A DNA stretch of 33,643 bases, from the NCBI GenBank assembly GCA_002753505.1, contig PEAG01000038.1:1-33643 (forward strand). The letters run 5' to 3'. The notes below the pieces were generated by a model. It saw only the letters and a list, made by a program, of their open reading frames with translations, was not told where the DNA came from and did no database searches. Below, piece by piece: positions 16,325 through 25,525 of the stretch. The position numbers and the translations under genes were made by a program. The stretch's first letter is position 1; each line of letters starts with the position of its first letter. Origin of the DNA: Magnetococcales bacterium HCHbin5. Its GTDB lineage: Bacteria; Pseudomonadota; Magnetococcia; Magnetococcales; Magnetaquicoccaceae.

Positions 16325-16561
16325 CTAGAACGCAAACTGGGGTACGTTTTCCACCGCCACGACCTCCGGGATACGCTCCTTCATCGCACGTTCGATCCCG
16401 TTCTTGAGGGTCATGGTGGCCCCGGGGCAGGAGCCACAAGCCCCCCGCAACCGCACCTGCACCACATTGCCCGGGGTTACATCCACCAACTCCACATCAC
16501 CACCATCCCGCTGCAAGAAAGGCCGGATCTCATCCAACACCTTCTGAACCCGATCACGCAT
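16325..16561 (-). CDS. NifU C-terminal-domain iron-sulfur scaffold protein
   Basis: A 78-residue stand-alone NifU C-terminal domain (NFU type), a carrier for 4Fe-4S clusters. The cluster-binding pair is C42 and C45 in [34 protein letters not shown] (13-28) is the other family signature. ATG 16561 is chosen because AAGGAG (16570-16575) lies 8 nt upstream; a GTG at 16570 overlaps that site. RlmD, RimO, and the polyferredoxin in the window are possible clients, which is inference. It lies between the TolC-like gene and ampD. Confidence 0.92.
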   Translation of the reverse strand: MRDRVQKVLDEIRPFLQRDGGDVELVDVTPGNVVQVRLRGACGSCPGATMTLKNGIERAMKERIPEVVAVENVPQFAF

Positions 16562-16618
16562 GCTATGCACTCCTTGTTGACATGAATTTTTGATATACTG
16601 CCATTATGAAACGGCGGA

Positions 16619-17893
16619 TCACTGGATGACAAGCTCTTCCAGCGTCAATCGCCCCACAGACCACAACATTTGAAACTGCGCCAACACCAACCCATAGCGA
16701 TTTTTGGCCAGTTCCGTCTGATTGGAAAAGAGTTCATGCTCCGCATCCAACAGATCCAGCGAGGTGCGTTGACCCACCTGATACTCCCGCGCCACCCCAT
16801 CCCGTGCCATCCGGGAGGCCGCCACCGTACTTTCAAAAGAGGTGGTCAACGCCTGACTGCTCTTCAGCTCCAGAAAAGCCTGCTCTATCTCCCGGTAGGC
16901 TTGACGCCGCAAGCGGTCCAGTTGGGCCAACTGGCCATCCCGTTTGGCCTGGGCCTCGGCGGTTTTGGACTGGGTCATGCCACCGGAAAAAATGGGCAGC
17001 TCCATCTTCATTCCCACCTTGAACTGCTCCAACTCCTCCACGTCGCCCCGCTGCCAGGTATGGTTGACACTGGAGGTCAGAGCCACCGTTGGCCAGTGGC
17101 CGGCCCGCTCCTGCGCGATGGCTGACTCCGCCACCACCAACCGCTTGCTGGCCGCCCGCATATCGGCCCGCTGCTCCAGTTGGGACAACCAGCTTTCCAA
17201 CGGCTTGTCCCCGATGGCCTGCCGAAAGGGCGGCAGAGCCAACGTCTCGGCAGCCGGCATGCCAACCACCTCAAAAAATTGCGCCCTGGCAACCGCGACA
17301 TTGTTTGCAGCCCGACTCTGATCCGCCTGGGCCGACGCCAGGCGCGCCTCGGCCTGACTGACATCGGTACGGGTGATCTCCCCCACCCGATGACGGGACT
17401 GGGTAGCGGTCAGATGGCGTTGCATCACCTGCAAATTGTTGCCAGCCAATTGGGCAATCTCCCGCGCCTGCAGCAGACCCACCACCGCCTTGGCCACTTT
17501 CAGGAAAACCCCCTGTACCGCACTCTCCAGCTCATCCCCATAGGCCCCAATAAAGGGCGCGGTCTGGTCAAAGGCGATCAGGGCCGAACGGTTATAGACC
17601 ATCTGGGTCAGGGTGACCCCGGTGGCCAGCGAACTCTCCGTACTGCTCCCCCCCCGCCAACGGCTATGGTTCTGGTTGGGGGTGACGTTCAGGGCCAGGT
17701 TGGGCAGCAGCACCGCCCGACTCTGGGGCAACCGCTCCTGGGCCGCCAGCCAATTGGCCTCTGCCGCCTTGATTTCAGGATTGTGCGCCAAAGCCTGGGT
17801 AATGGCCTGCACAAACGGCTCCACCCCGGCCGCCACAGCCACGGAGGCCAACAACCAACAGACACTGATCAGGGCAATCCATTTCCGGCTCAT
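16619..17893 (-). CDS. TolC family outer-membrane efflux protein
   Basis: A 424-residue exported protein of the TolC family, the trimeric outer-membrane channel of type I secretion and RND efflux. A signal peptide (about 1-22, ending ASVAVAAG) is followed by the first repeat with ALAHNPEIKAAEANWLAAQE (about 33-52). The helical hairpins contain RHRVGEITRTDVSQAEARLA (about 168-187) and, in the second half, EYQVGQRTSLDLLDAEHELF, the two matching TolC signature sites. ATG 17893 is chosen because it directly precedes the basic/hydrophobic signal sequence and lies 25 nt after parE. No inner-membrane efflux partner is nearby. It may serve an unlinked exporter. Confidence 0.92.
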   Translation of the reverse strand: MSRKWIALISVCWLLASVAVAAGVEPFVQAITQALAHNPEIKAAEANWLAAQERLPQSRAVLLPNLALNVTPNQNHSRWRGGSSTESSLATGVTLTQMVYNRSALIAFDQTAPFIGAYGDELESAVQGVFLKVAKAVVGLLQAREIAQLAGNNLQVMQRHLTATQSRHRVGEITRTDVSQAEARLASAQADQSRAANNVAVARAQFFEVVGMPAAETLALPPFRQAIGDKPLESWLSQLEQRADMRAASKRLVVAESAIAQERAGHWPTVALTSSVNHTWQRGDVEELEQFKVGMKMELPIFSGGMTQSKTAEAQAKRDGQLAQLDRLRRQAYREIEQAFLELKSSQALTTSFESTVAASRMARDGVAREYQVGQRTSLDLLDAEHELFSNQTELAKNRYGLVLAQFQMLWSVGRLTLEELVIQ

Positions 17894-17918
17894 GGCGCAA
17901 GTCTCAATAAAATTGTAC

Positions 17919-19883
17919 TCAGATATCCAGATGATTCTGGGCAAAAGGGGCCTTCTCCTGGATGAAGGCATACCGCTGGGCCGGCTGTTTGCCCATCAAA
18001 CGGTCAAAGGAGTCATCCGTTTGTTGGGCATCATCGACAAAAACCCGCAACAACCGGCGGGTGGCCGGATTCATGGTGGTATCCCGCAATTGATGGGGGT
18101 CCATCTCCCCCAACCCCTTGAAGCGAGAGATCTCGATCTTGGCCTGGCTCCGTTTTTTGCGAATTTTTTCCACCATACGCTCCTTTTCCGCCTCATCCAG
18201 GGCGTAGGCACTCTCACTCCCCACTGTCACCCGATACAACGGGGGTTGGGCCAAAAACAGATGATGGTGACGAATCAGTTCCGGCATGAACCGATAAAAA
18301 AATGTCAACAACAGACTGGCAATATGGGCACCATCCACATCGGCGTCGGTCATGATGATCACCCGTCCGTAACGCAGTTTGCGCAGGTCAAACTCCGCCC
18401 CGCAGCCGGTTCCGATGGCGGTGACCAGATTTTGCACCTCCACATTTTTTTCAAATTTTTCCAGGTTGGCCTGTTCCACATTCAATATTTTGCCCCGCAG
18501 CGGCAAAATGGCCTGGTTGTGACGGTTGCGGGCCTGCTTGGCGGAACCACCCGCCGAGTCCCCCTCGACGATAAACAGTTCGGTCGATTTGCCATCGGTC
18601 AGGATGCAGTCGGTCAGTTTGCCCGGCAGGGTAAGGCGACTGGTGGCGGTCTTGCGGTTGATGGGTCCGACCACCTTTTTGCGGTTGATCCGTTGCTGGG
18701 CCCGCTCCACCACCGATACCAACAGGGCGGTAGCCTGTTCAGGATGGCCATACAACCAGTGGTCCAGGTGATCTTTCAGCACCCCCTCCAGTCGGCGGGA
18801 GAGCCCGGGGTTGCTGAGCTTTTCCTTGGTCTGACCAAAAAATTGCGGATTGCTGACAAAAATGGACAACACGGCAAACAGGCCATCCAGCATATCCTCG
18901 ATGGCCAACACGACCCCTTTGGGCAGCAGATGTTTGGCATCCGCATACTCCCGCAGGGCCCGCACCACCGCCGCCCGCAGGCCCGTCTCATGCACGCCGC
19001 CCAGAGGGGTGGGGATGGTGTTGCAGTAGGAAAAGATTCGACAGCTCTCCCCCAGGGTCCAGGTCATGGACCACTCCATGCGGAAAAAATCGTCGCTGCT
19101 TTCGTCCGTCACCCGACCGGAAAAGAGGGCAGGCACCACCCGCTCCTCGTTGGACACAGTGTTGCGGACAAAATCCTCCAGGCCGTTGGGAAAGTGGAAG
19201 GCCAACTCTTCGCCGCTCTGCTCCACCTTGACCCGAATGATCACCCCCCGGTTCAGGTAGGCTTTGGCCCGACACATCTCCACCACCTGCTCCACCTGAA
19301 AGGTGGGGTCGGGAAAAATTTCCGGGTCCGGCAGAAAGGTGACCTGGGTGCCATGGCGGCGGGAGCTCTCCTGCTGCTCCAGCGGCGAGGCGGGTTTGCC
19401 ACGGGAAAAAAATTGCCGCCACTTGTAGCCGTCCCGCTCCACCACCACTTCGGTCCAGAGGGAGAGGGCGTTGACTACCGAGGCCCCTACCCCGTTCAAG
19501 CCACCGGCTGTCGCATAGGCCTTGTCGTGAAATTTTCCCCCGGCATGGAGGGTGGTAAAGATTACCTCCAGGGCGGAACGGTCCGGGTAACGGGGCAGAG
19601 GATCCACCGGCACCCCCCGGCCATTGTCCCGCACCGAAATGGAGCCATCGGCAGCGATAACTAAAGTTATGCGGTCGGCATGGCCCGCCACCACCTCATC
19701 CATGGCGTTGTCCAGGAGTTCGGCCACCAAGTGGTGCAGCGCGCGCTCGTCCGTGCCGCCAATATACATGCCTGGTCGACGACGCACCCCCTCCAGCCCT
19801 TCCAGGACTTCGATGTGGGAAGCGTTGTAGAGCGTTGCTGGCTTACTTGTGGCGATAAGAGATGCGTCCTTTGGAAAGGTCAT
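17919..19883 (-). CDS. parE: DNA topoisomerase IV subunit B ParE
   Basis: A 654-residue type IIA topoisomerase ATPase subunit, decatenating replicated chromosomes with ParC. It has the GHKL ATPase fold at the N-terminus ([35 protein letters not shown]), then the transducer, then the Toprim domain with [25 protein letters not shown] and [17 protein letters not shown] follows. The short C-terminus without the GyrB insertion favours ParE over GyrB. ATG 19883 makes a 41-nt overlap with infA and has no clear ribosome-binding site; no later start gives a normal N-terminus, so coupling to infA translation is likely. parC is not in the window. Confidence 0.93.
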   Translation of the reverse strand: MTFPKDASLIATSKPATLYNASHIEVLEGLEGVRRRPGMYIGGTDERALHHLVAELLDNAMDEVVAGHADRITLVIAADGSISVRDNGRGVPVDPLPRYPDRSALEVIFTTLHAGGKFHDKAYATAGGLNGVGASVVNALSLWTEVVVERDGYKWRQFFSRGKPASPLEQQESSRRHGTQVTFLPDPEIFPDPTFQVEQVVEMCRAKAYLNRGVIIRVKVEQSGEELAFHFPNGLEDFVRNTVSNEERVVPALFSGRVTDESSDDFFRMEWSMTWTLGESCRIFSYCNTIPTPLGGVHETGLRAAVVRALREYADAKHLLPKGVVLAIEDMLDGLFAVLSIFVSNPQFFGQTKEKLSNPGLSRRLEGVLKDHLDHWLYGHPEQATALLVSVVERAQQRINRKKVVGPINRKTATSRLTLPGKLTDCILTDGKSTELFIVEGDSAGGSAKQARNRHNQAILPLRGKILNVEQANLEKFEKNVEVQNLVTAIGTGCGAEFDLRKLRYGRVIIMTDADVDGAHIASLLLTFFYRFMPELIRHHHLFLAQPPLYRVTVGSESAYALDEAEKERMVEKIRKKRSQAKIEISRFKGLGEMDPHQLRDTTMNPATRRLLRVFVDDAQQTDDSFDRLMGKQPAQRYAFIQEKAPFAQNHLDI

Positions 19884-20061
19884 AGGGGGTCAGTTGTACG
19901 GTTACTTTATCACCCGGCAAGATCCGAATATAATGCTTGCGCATTCGGCCTGAGATATGGCAGAGCAGCTTGTGCTTGTTTTCCAGCTCCACCTGAAACA
20001 TGGCATTGGGCAGGTTTTCGAGAACCGTCCCCTCCATTTCGATCACATCTTCCTTACTCAC
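19843..20061 (-). CDS. infA: Translation initiation factor IF-1
   Basis: A 72-residue S1-fold protein that binds the 30S A-site during initiation. The sequence reads [39 protein letters not shown] and [14 protein letters not shown], which is canonical IF-1. GTG 20061 is chosen over ATG 20076 because GGAGG (20070-20074) lies 8 nt before the GTG and the resulting length equals that of E. coli IF-1. A good promoter is located upstream (20178-20205). It heads a run through parE, a tolC-like gene, nifU-like, ampD, mpl and yqgE. Confidence 0.95.
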   Translation of the reverse strand: MSKEDVIEMEGTVLENLPNAMFQVELENKHKLLCHISGRMRKHYIRILPGDKVTVQLTPYDLSKGRISYRHK

Positions 20062-20069
20062 AGATTTAT

Positions 20070-20074
20070 CCTCC
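20070..20074 (-). promoter_or_regulatory. Ribosome-binding site deciding the infA start
   Basis: GGAGG on the minus strand, 8 nt before GTG 20061. It overlaps the codon of the upstream in-frame ATG (20076), so that ATG is unlikely to be used. Confidence 0.8.
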
Positions 20075-20177
20075 ATCCCACTTGCATACAGTCGCAGGCA
20101 CCATCGCGCCGCGTCCAACGCCAAGAATCAACCATCGGCTTTTGCAGACATGGCTTTTTCAGACGTGAAAGTGGAAC

Positions 20178-20205
20178 AGGATAGTACAATTTTTGCCAAA
20201 GTCAA
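20178..20205 (-). promoter_or_regulatory. Sigma-70-type promoter for infA operon
   Basis: Minus strand: TTGACT (20205-20200), a 16-nt spacer, and TATCCT (20183-20178). It lies about 115 nt upstream of infA and is the clearest housekeeping promoter in this stretch. Confidence 0.55.
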
Positions 20206-20215
20206 CAACTTCACT

Positions 20216-20258
20216 GGCCCCGGCTCCGGATCACTCCCGGGCTCTTCCCGGCGGGGCC
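20216..20258 (-). terminator. GC-rich hairpin after the LolA-like gene
   Basis: GGCCCCG pairs with CGGGGCC across a 29-nt loop that itself contains a CCGGG/CCCGG hairpin. It lies between the LolA-like gene and the infA promoter. No U-run follows, so it is a possible rather than a proven terminator. Confidence 0.4.
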
Positions 20259-20265
20259 TGACCTG

Positions 20266-21066
20266 CTATTTGAACAGGGTGCCCACCTTTGGCAGAAAAG
20301 CCTTGCTAAAGGCCTCCGCCGGAAAGGTGCGCGCTTTTATCGAGCCCAGTTGCCAGGTTGCGGCATACAATTTATTCATTTCACTGGCGGTCTGCATCTC
20401 GGCCGGCCGGGGAAAACCAAAACTGTCGCCGGTTTTGCTGAAAGTGATCGTCTTGATCAACTGGTTGTTCGCACCGTACTGCATCACCGTTTTGGGCAGC
20501 AGCAGCTTGCGGTCCACCCGCATGACCAGTTTGGTATAAGGCCCCCCACTCCGCCGGGGCAGCAAAGAGAGCAGATAGGAATCCTCACTCTCCTCCAGCA
20601 GGGTGGCCTTGTAGTCGACGCTGTAATCGGTCAACAGCAAATCCGCATTGTTGAACACCCCACCCACCAGGGATTGGGTCAAGGAGCTCTGCCGCAACGC
20701 CAACTCGCCCGGAACGTGCATCCACACCTCATCCTCCAACCGCAAAAGGGCACGACCCGCCAGTTCATCCGGAGTGAGAAGGATCAGTGCCGACCTTTTG
20801 CCATGTCCCCGCACCCCATAGAAGGAGACCTGACTGGTGCGACCGTTGGCCAACTGGTTGGTCACCTGGGCGAACAGCTCACAAGAGTCCGGTTGCAGTT
20901 TGCGATCCACCTGCAACAATATTTTTTCGGCATCGACAGCAGAGGGCTCAGCCGCCGCCGCCGGCTTGTCGGCCGCCAACGCCGCCTGCCAGGGCAGCAG
21001 AGCCAACAACACCCATAAAGAGAGGGCAACCGTCATCCAACGGACCCGCCACGTGGCATCAACCAT
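20266..21066 (-). CDS. LolA-like outer-membrane lipoprotein-sorting protein
   Basis: A 266-residue exported protein with a signal peptide (about 10-32, ending WQAALAADK) and a LolA-like half-barrel domain from about residue 45. Family stretches include DELAGRALLRLEDEVWMHVP (about 99-118), the NADLLLTDYSVDY block and GGPYTKLVMRVDRKLLLP. It belongs to the group annotated as 'outer membrane lipoprotein-sorting protein' and is distinct from the lolA gene at 30734. It may carry a different lipid or lipoprotein cargo, but this is inference. ATG 21066 and ATG 21036 are both possible. A promoter with TATACT lies 70 nt upstream. It is probably monocistronic. Confidence 0.8.
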   Translation of the reverse strand: MVDATWRVRWMTVALSLWVLLALLPWQAALAADKPAAAAEPSAVDAEKILLQVDRKLQPDSCELFAQVTNQLANGRTSQVSFYGVRGHGKRSALILLTPDELAGRALLRLEDEVWMHVPGELALRQSSLTQSLVGGVFNNADLLLTDYSVDYKATLLEESEDSYLLSLLPRRSGGPYTKLVMRVDRKLLLPKTVMQYGANNQLIKTITFSKTGDSFGFPRPAEMQTASEMNKLYAATWQLGSIKARTFPAEAFSKAFLPKVGTLFK

Positions 21067-21135
21067 CTTTGATCTGCACCATAGCCAACGGTGCCCCCTG
21101 AGTTTTTTCCGCGTTTATTGCCGACCGGCATCCCC

Positions 21136-21163
21136 AGTATAAATCCTTGCAGGAATTAAGCAA
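21136..21163 (-). promoter_or_regulatory. Sigma-70-type promoter for the LolA-like gene
   Basis: Minus strand: TTGCTT (21163-21158), a 16-nt spacer, TATACT (21141-21136). The -10 box is close to consensus. It lies 70 nt before the start codon. Confidence 0.6.
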
Positions 21164-21229
21164 AAAGCATGCCGACACATCAGGACTCCCGGCGCAACCA
21201 GCCGATGCGAGAGCCTCCCGTGTGCCATT

Positions 21230-23926
21230 CTAATGCGTCAAGCTTTTCAACACAATCTCAAAAACATCCTTGGAAAGATTTGGCGTCTGTTGGATTTGTT
21301 GCAACGCCAGCCGCATCTTTTCCCGCCGTACCGGTTCCAGTTTGCGCCAGCGGCTCAACGAGGCAACCAGACGGGCCGCCACCTGGGGATTGATGGGATC
21401 CAGTGTCAACACCTGTTTGGCAATATATTGATAGCCCTTGCCGGATGGTTGATGAAAGGCCACCGGATTGTCATGGCAAAAGGCCCCCAACAAGGCCCGC
21501 ACCCGGTTGGGATTTTTCAGGCTGAACAGGCGATGTTTTTGCAACTGCCGAACCAGGCGCAGGGTGGTTTCGGCGGGTATTCTGGCCTGGATGGCAAACC
21601 ATTTATCCATGACCAGGCTGTTTTTCTGCCACTGCCGGGCAAATTCGGACAACAGCGGTTCCGCCTCCGGGCTGCCGGAGTGGAGCAGAGCGGTCAGGGC
21701 GGCCAGTCGGTCGGTCATGTTGGTTGCCTTGCTGCACTGGCTTGCTGCCAGTTGCCAGAATTCGGCCCATCGCAAACAGACCAGATAGTCCAGGCACAGA
21801 TTTTTCAGGCTGCGTTTGCCTGCCAGCTCTGGATGATAGGGGAGTTTTGCGGCCGACCCATCCAGCGCGCTGTTGTGTTGATAGAGCCGGAAAAAATGCT
21901 CGTGCAGACGGGTGGCCAGGGTTTGGCGTACAAACAGGCGGGCGGTATAGAGAGCTTGTGGGTCCGCTTCGGGCATCTGTTCCAACAAAGCGGTCTCCGC
22001 CGGCAGGGTCAGAATCATGGCGATGGTGGCCGGTTCCAGATCCCGGGTCTGCAACACCTGGGCAAAGCTATCGACAAAAAAATCTTCCAGCAGCAATGGC
22101 CGCCCGGCCAGCAGATCCGCCGCCAACCGCAGCAACAGGTCGGTGGCCAGGGTTTGACCGGCACTCCAGCGGTTAAAGGGATCGGGATCATGGGCCCAGA
22201 GAAAGGCCAACTCCGCCGCCGACCAGTTGGCATGCAGCACAACCGGGGCCGAAAAATGGCGCAGCAGGGAGGCAATCGGTGGTTGGGCAATACCGGTGAA
22301 AACAAACTGTTCGGTCGTTTGGCGCAACTCCAGGACGCGGGAGGTCGCAGCCGGTTCGTCTGCAGCCTCTCCTTGCAATCGCAGCGGCAGTGGCTGCCCT
22401 GTCGGCTCCAGCAGCCCCACCGTCAGCGGAATATGAAAGGGCTGTTTGGTCGGTTGTCCCGGGGTGGGGGGGCAGCTTTGAGTCACCTGCAGGTGCAGGG
22501 TTTGCGTTGCCGGGTCATGGTGGCTGGTCACGCTCACCACCGGTGTCCCCGCCTGTTGATACCAGCGGCGAAACTGTCCCAAATCCCGCCCGGAAGCGGC
22601 CTCCATCGACTGCACGAAGGCTTCCACCGTCACCGCATGGCCATCATGGTGTGCAAAATAGTGGTCCATGCCCCGACGAAACCCCTCCTCTCCCAGCAGG
22701 GTATGCAGCATGCGCACCACTTCGGCCCCTTTGTTGTAGACGGTCAGGGTATAAAAATTATTGATTTCCATATAGGAGTCGGGTTGGACCGGGTGGGCGG
22801 TCGGACCGGCATCCTCGGCAAACTGGTGGGTCCGGATCAGTCGGGCGTCCTGCACCCGCTGGACCGCCGGCGAGATCATGTCGGCGGAAAAGAGCTGGTC
22901 CCGAAAGACGGTCAGCCCCTCTTTCAGGCTCAGTTGGAACCAATCCCGGCAGGTGATGCGGTTGCCGGTCCAGTTGTGAAAATATTCGTGGGCGATCACG
23001 CTTTCAATCTGCTGGAAATCGGTGTCGGTGGCACTGGCCTGATCGGCCAGCACATATTTGGCGTTAAAAATATTCAAGCCCTTGTTTTCCATCGCCCCCA
23101 TGTTGAAGGCGTTGACGGCGACAATCATGTAGGTATCCAGATCATATTGCCGCCCGAACCGCTCCTCGTCCCAGGCCATCGCCTTTTTCAGAGCGGCCAT
23201 GGCATGATCGCAGAGACCGCTGTTTTCCGCCTCCGTATAGATTTCCAGATCCACCGACCGCCCGGATCGGGTGACAAAGGTGTCCGACTGGCAAACCAGA
23301 TCGCCCGCCACCAGTGCAAACAGATAGGCCGGTTTGCGGTGGGGATCGACCCAGGTCACCCCATGTTTGCCGGTCGCTGTTTCAAACTGGATCGGGTTTT
23401 TATTGCGGTTGCCGTTGGAGAGCAGGACCGGAAACCGTTTGCGATCGGCGATCAGGGTGGTGGTAAACTGGGACATTACGTCGGGGCGATCCGGGTAATA
23501 GGTGATTTTGCGAAACCCCTCCGGTTCGCACTGGGTGCTGAGCAGGGGCCCCTGGGGGGTTGTCGAGGCATACAGGCCCTCCAGGGAGGTGTTGGTGGCC
23601 GGATGAATGCGGGTTTTAATCTCCAGGATGCACTGTTCCGGCGGCTCTGGAATCACCAGGCAGCTCTCTTCCAGTCGGTATCGTTTGGGAGAGAGGGGTA
23701 CGCCGTCGAGGGCAATGGCCAGCAGGGTCAGCTCCTGGCCATCCAGCACCAGCGGTGGCAGGGTCGCGGTGTGACAGGCCGGATTTCTCCGCAGTGCCAG
23801 CCGGGCGTGGACCACGGTCGCTTTGGGGTCCAGTTCAAAAATCAGTGCCACGCTGTCCACCAGAAAATCCGGCGGGGTATAGTTGGCCAGATATTTGGTT
23901 GTACTATTTTTTGTTTGTTCTTCCAT
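21230..23926 (-). CDS. pepN: Aminopeptidase N (M1 family)
   Basis: An 898-residue zinc metallopeptidase that removes N-terminal residues from peptides in the cytoplasm. The substrate-anchoring motif GAMEN is at 277-281, the zinc motif HEYFH at 313-317 with the second glutamate E336 in SLKEGLTVFRDQ. Length and the C-terminal helical domain match the E. coli-type PepN (about 870), not the shorter eukaryote-like M1 forms. ATG 23926 is chosen; a TTG at 23938 adds four residues. It overlaps the upstream rluB by 23 nt, so the two are co-transcribed. Confidence 0.95.
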   Translation of the reverse strand: MEEQTKNSTTKYLANYTPPDFLVDSVALIFELDPKATVVHARLALRRNPACHTATLPPLVLDGQELTLLAIALDGVPLSPKRYRLEESCLVIPEPPEQCILEIKTRIHPATNTSLEGLYASTTPQGPLLSTQCEPEGFRKITYYPDRPDVMSQFTTTLIADRKRFPVLLSNGNRNKNPIQFETATGKHGVTWVDPHRKPAYLFALVAGDLVCQSDTFVTRSGRSVDLEIYTEAENSGLCDHAMAALKKAMAWDEERFGRQYDLDTYMIVAVNAFNMGAMENKGLNIFNAKYVLADQASATDTDFQQIESVIAHEYFHNWTGNRITCRDWFQLSLKEGLTVFRDQLFSADMISPAVQRVQDARLIRTHQFAEDAGPTAHPVQPDSYMEINNFYTLTVYNKGAEVVRMLHTLLGEEGFRRGMDHYFAHHDGHAVTVEAFVQSMEAASGRDLGQFRRWYQQAGTPVVSVTSHHDPATQTLHLQVTQSCPPTPGQPTKQPFHIPLTVGLLEPTGQPLPLRLQGEAADEPAATSRVLELRQTTEQFVFTGIAQPPIASLLRHFSAPVVLHANWSAAELAFLWAHDPDPFNRWSAGQTLATDLLLRLAADLLAGRPLLLEDFFVDSFAQVLQTRDLEPATIAMILTLPAETALLEQMPEADPQALYTARLFVRQTLATRLHEHFFRLYQHNSALDGSAAKLPYHPELAGKRSLKNLCLDYLVCLRWAEFWQLAASQCSKATNMTDRLAALTALLHSGSPEAEPLLSEFARQWQKNSLVMDKWFAIQARIPAETTLRLVRQLQKHRLFSLKNPNRVRALLGAFCHDNPVAFHQPSGKGYQYIAKQVLTLDPINPQVAARLVASLSRWRKLEPVRREKMRLALQQIQQTPNLSKDVFEIVLKSLTH

Positions 23927-24818
23927 GATCGGTTCCAAATCTTTTGCTGCCAGGTTTGCGGGGTGTGCGACTGCCGGGGCGGCTGTTGTTGGGGGTTGTG
24001 CGGGGCCGGTAGGGCACGATCCGTTCCGCTGCCGGTTTGACGACCGGGATCACCTCGTGTTGCAGTTCGAGCAGGCGGGTTGCCTCTTTCAGGGGAGAGA
24101 GCAGGCGGCTGATCTCGGTCGCTTGCAGGGCGCGCCACTCCCCTCGCGGCAGTGGGCCCAGGGTGGCGTTGCCGTAGTGGGTTCGGATCAGGCGGGAGAC
24201 GGTCATCTCGACGGTTTCAAAGATGCGTCGCACCATGCGGTTGCGCCCTTCGGTCAGGGTGATGGTGAGCCAACTGTTGGCACCCGGGACGTGGTCCAGT
24301 TCCAGTTTGAGCGGGCCGGTCGGGCCATCGTCCAGCATCACGCCGCCCTGCAATTTGGCCAGCATGGGGGGGTCAATCCGGCCATGGACCCGGACCCGGT
24401 AGGTTCGGGGCACCTGGTTGCTGGGGTGCATCAGTTGGTGTGCCACGTTGCCGTTATTGGTGAACAGGATCAGCCCCTCCGACTGGTAGTCCAGTCGGCC
24501 GACGCTGATCAGGCGGGTATGTTCCTGGCCCAGCAGTTCAAAGACGCTGCGTCGTTTTTCCGGGTCTTTGCGGGTGCAGACGACGCCGGGGGGTTTGTTC
24601 AGCATCAGGACCACCAGGGATTCCCGGGGTGGCACCACGGCTCGACCGTCCACCATCACCTGATCTTTATGGCTGACTTTGGTGCCTGGCAGGGTGACCA
24701 CGGCTCCATTGACTGTCACCCGGCCGGCAGCAATCCACTGTTCCCCTTCGCGTCGGGAGCACAGTCCCGCTTCTGCCAGCCATTTTTGCAACCGTATCGG
24801 TTCCGTAGCCATTTCCAT
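23904..24818 (-). CDS. rluB: 23S rRNA pseudouridine synthase RluB (RsuA/RluB/E/F family)
   Basis: A 304-residue RNA-modifying enzyme; RluB makes pseudouridine 2605 in 23S rRNA. The S4 RNA-binding domain (about 8-60, RLQKWLAEAGLCSRREGE) precedes the catalytic domain with LNKPPGVVCT (73-82) and VGRLDYQSEGLILFTNNG, in which D110 is the nucleophile. The motif EGRNRMVRRIFE (about 206-217) is also typical. A basic, Pro/Arg-rich tail of some 45 residues follows, as in many RluB proteins, favouring RluB over RsuA or RluE. ATG 24818 and ATG 24812 are both possible starts. Its 3' end overlaps pepN by 23 nt. Confidence 0.87.
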   Translation of the reverse strand: MEMATEPIRLQKWLAEAGLCSRREGEQWIAAGRVTVNGAVVTLPGTKVSHKDQVMVDGRAVVPPRESLVVLMLNKPPGVVCTRKDPEKRRSVFELLGQEHTRLISVGRLDYQSEGLILFTNNGNVAHQLMHPSNQVPRTYRVRVHGRIDPPMLAKLQGGVMLDDGPTGPLKLELDHVPGANSWLTITLTEGRNRMVRRIFETVEMTVSRLIRTHYGNATLGPLPRGEWRALQATEISRLLSPLKEATRLLELQHEVIPVVKPAAERIVPYRPRTTPNNSRPGSRTPRKPGSKRFGTDHGRTNKK

Positions 24819-24895
24819 ATCCCGCCCAAAAAATAGAACAAAATTTGCCCCACATGCACGACAACACCCGTGCTCTCTTTTTCTTTTTTACTTTT

Positions 24896-24959
24896 AAAAC
24901 GATTGCAGGGGCCTGGGGAGCGTCACGGTCCCCAGTGGGGTGCAGGGGCAAAGCCCCAT
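24896..24959. repeat. Repeat module A with an uncompensated stem mismatch
   Basis: Same order as other copies, in the opposite orientation to 57-231. The second hairpin reads CTGGGGAGCG-TCA-CGGTCCCCAG, where one G faces G. Other copies have either C-G or G-C at this pair, so this one looks like a single-mutation intermediate. Confidence 0.8.
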
Positions 24960-25003
24960 AATGCACCAGGCATGATAATCACACCCATGCGTTCTCTAAT
25001 CCC

Positions 25004-25463
25004 TTAAAACGATTGCAGGGGCCTGGGGACCGTCACGGTCCCCAGTGGGGTGCAGGGGCAAAGCCCCTGCATGTAACGGGCGCGCTTTCACCGAAGCAAA
25101 TTTCCGCAGGAAATTTGCGCAGCGCGCCCAAAACGCCCCGCAGGGGCACTCCTGGAGGGCGGCAGCCCGACCGAGAGCGGGCAACATGTCGAACGGTTTG
25201 GAAAAAAACCATTCCTGGCCTTGTATCAAACAAAAGGCGAAACACCCGAAAGATTTGGTTTCTTATCCAAGCATTGTCAATGACATAATCGTGCGAGTCG
25301 GGCTGCCGCCCTCCCAAGGTCGCCCCTGCGGGGCGGTTTTGTGCGCGTTGCGCCAATTTTCTGCGAAAATTGGCTTTGGGAAAACGCGCAATTCATGCAG
25401 GGGCTCCGCCCCTGCACCCCGCTGGGGACCGTGACGGTCCCCAGACCCCTGCAATTGTTTTAG
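25004..25463. repeat. Inverted pair of full-length repeats (A-B-C modules) around a 125-bp core
   Basis: The left arm (25004-25171) and right arm (25297-25463) are imperfect reverse complements over about 165 bp. From the outer ends inward each has a TAAAAC-type tail, module A, module B (25077-25126 and 25332-25390) and module C, which contains GCCCC-GCA-GGGGC and GGGCGGCAGCCC hairpins. The core (25172-25296) is more AT-rich, unrelated to the repeat, and has no credible ORF. The layout is like a non-autonomous element with long terminal inverted repeats, or two copies inserted head to head. Confidence 0.8.
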
Positions 25464-25525
25464 AAATTATATAGTGCGGGGCTCGGTGACAATCCCCGGA
25501 GTCAGGCTATATGTCTGCACGGAAA

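Larger units (their letters stand above)
24819..25525. other. 0.7-kb intergenic region filled with repeats
   Basis: Between trpS and rluB. It holds one module-A copy (24896-24959), then a long inverted pair (25004-25463). A small CGGGG/CCCCG hairpin at 25477-25498 just past the trpS stop may act as a terminator or be a decayed repeat. The stretch 24830-24895 is AT-rich and may carry the rluB promoter. Short ORFs here only translate the repeats. Confidence 0.75.

Noticed and set aside
17613-19664. 683-codon open frame on the plus strand across parE
   Set aside because: It is antisense to a fully conserved ParE; its translation is low-complexity, rich in Gly, His and Gln, and has no family features. 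GC-rich codon bias creates such frames.
21233-24040. 935-codon open frame on the plus strand across pepN
   Set aside because: Mirror of pepN and rluB; no recognisable domain, no ribosome-binding site.
25033-25356. Small ORFs within the inverted repeats, and similar ones at 33407-33607
   Set aside because: They are translations of the hairpin repeats and differ between copies; stem-preserving changes do not preserve codons.
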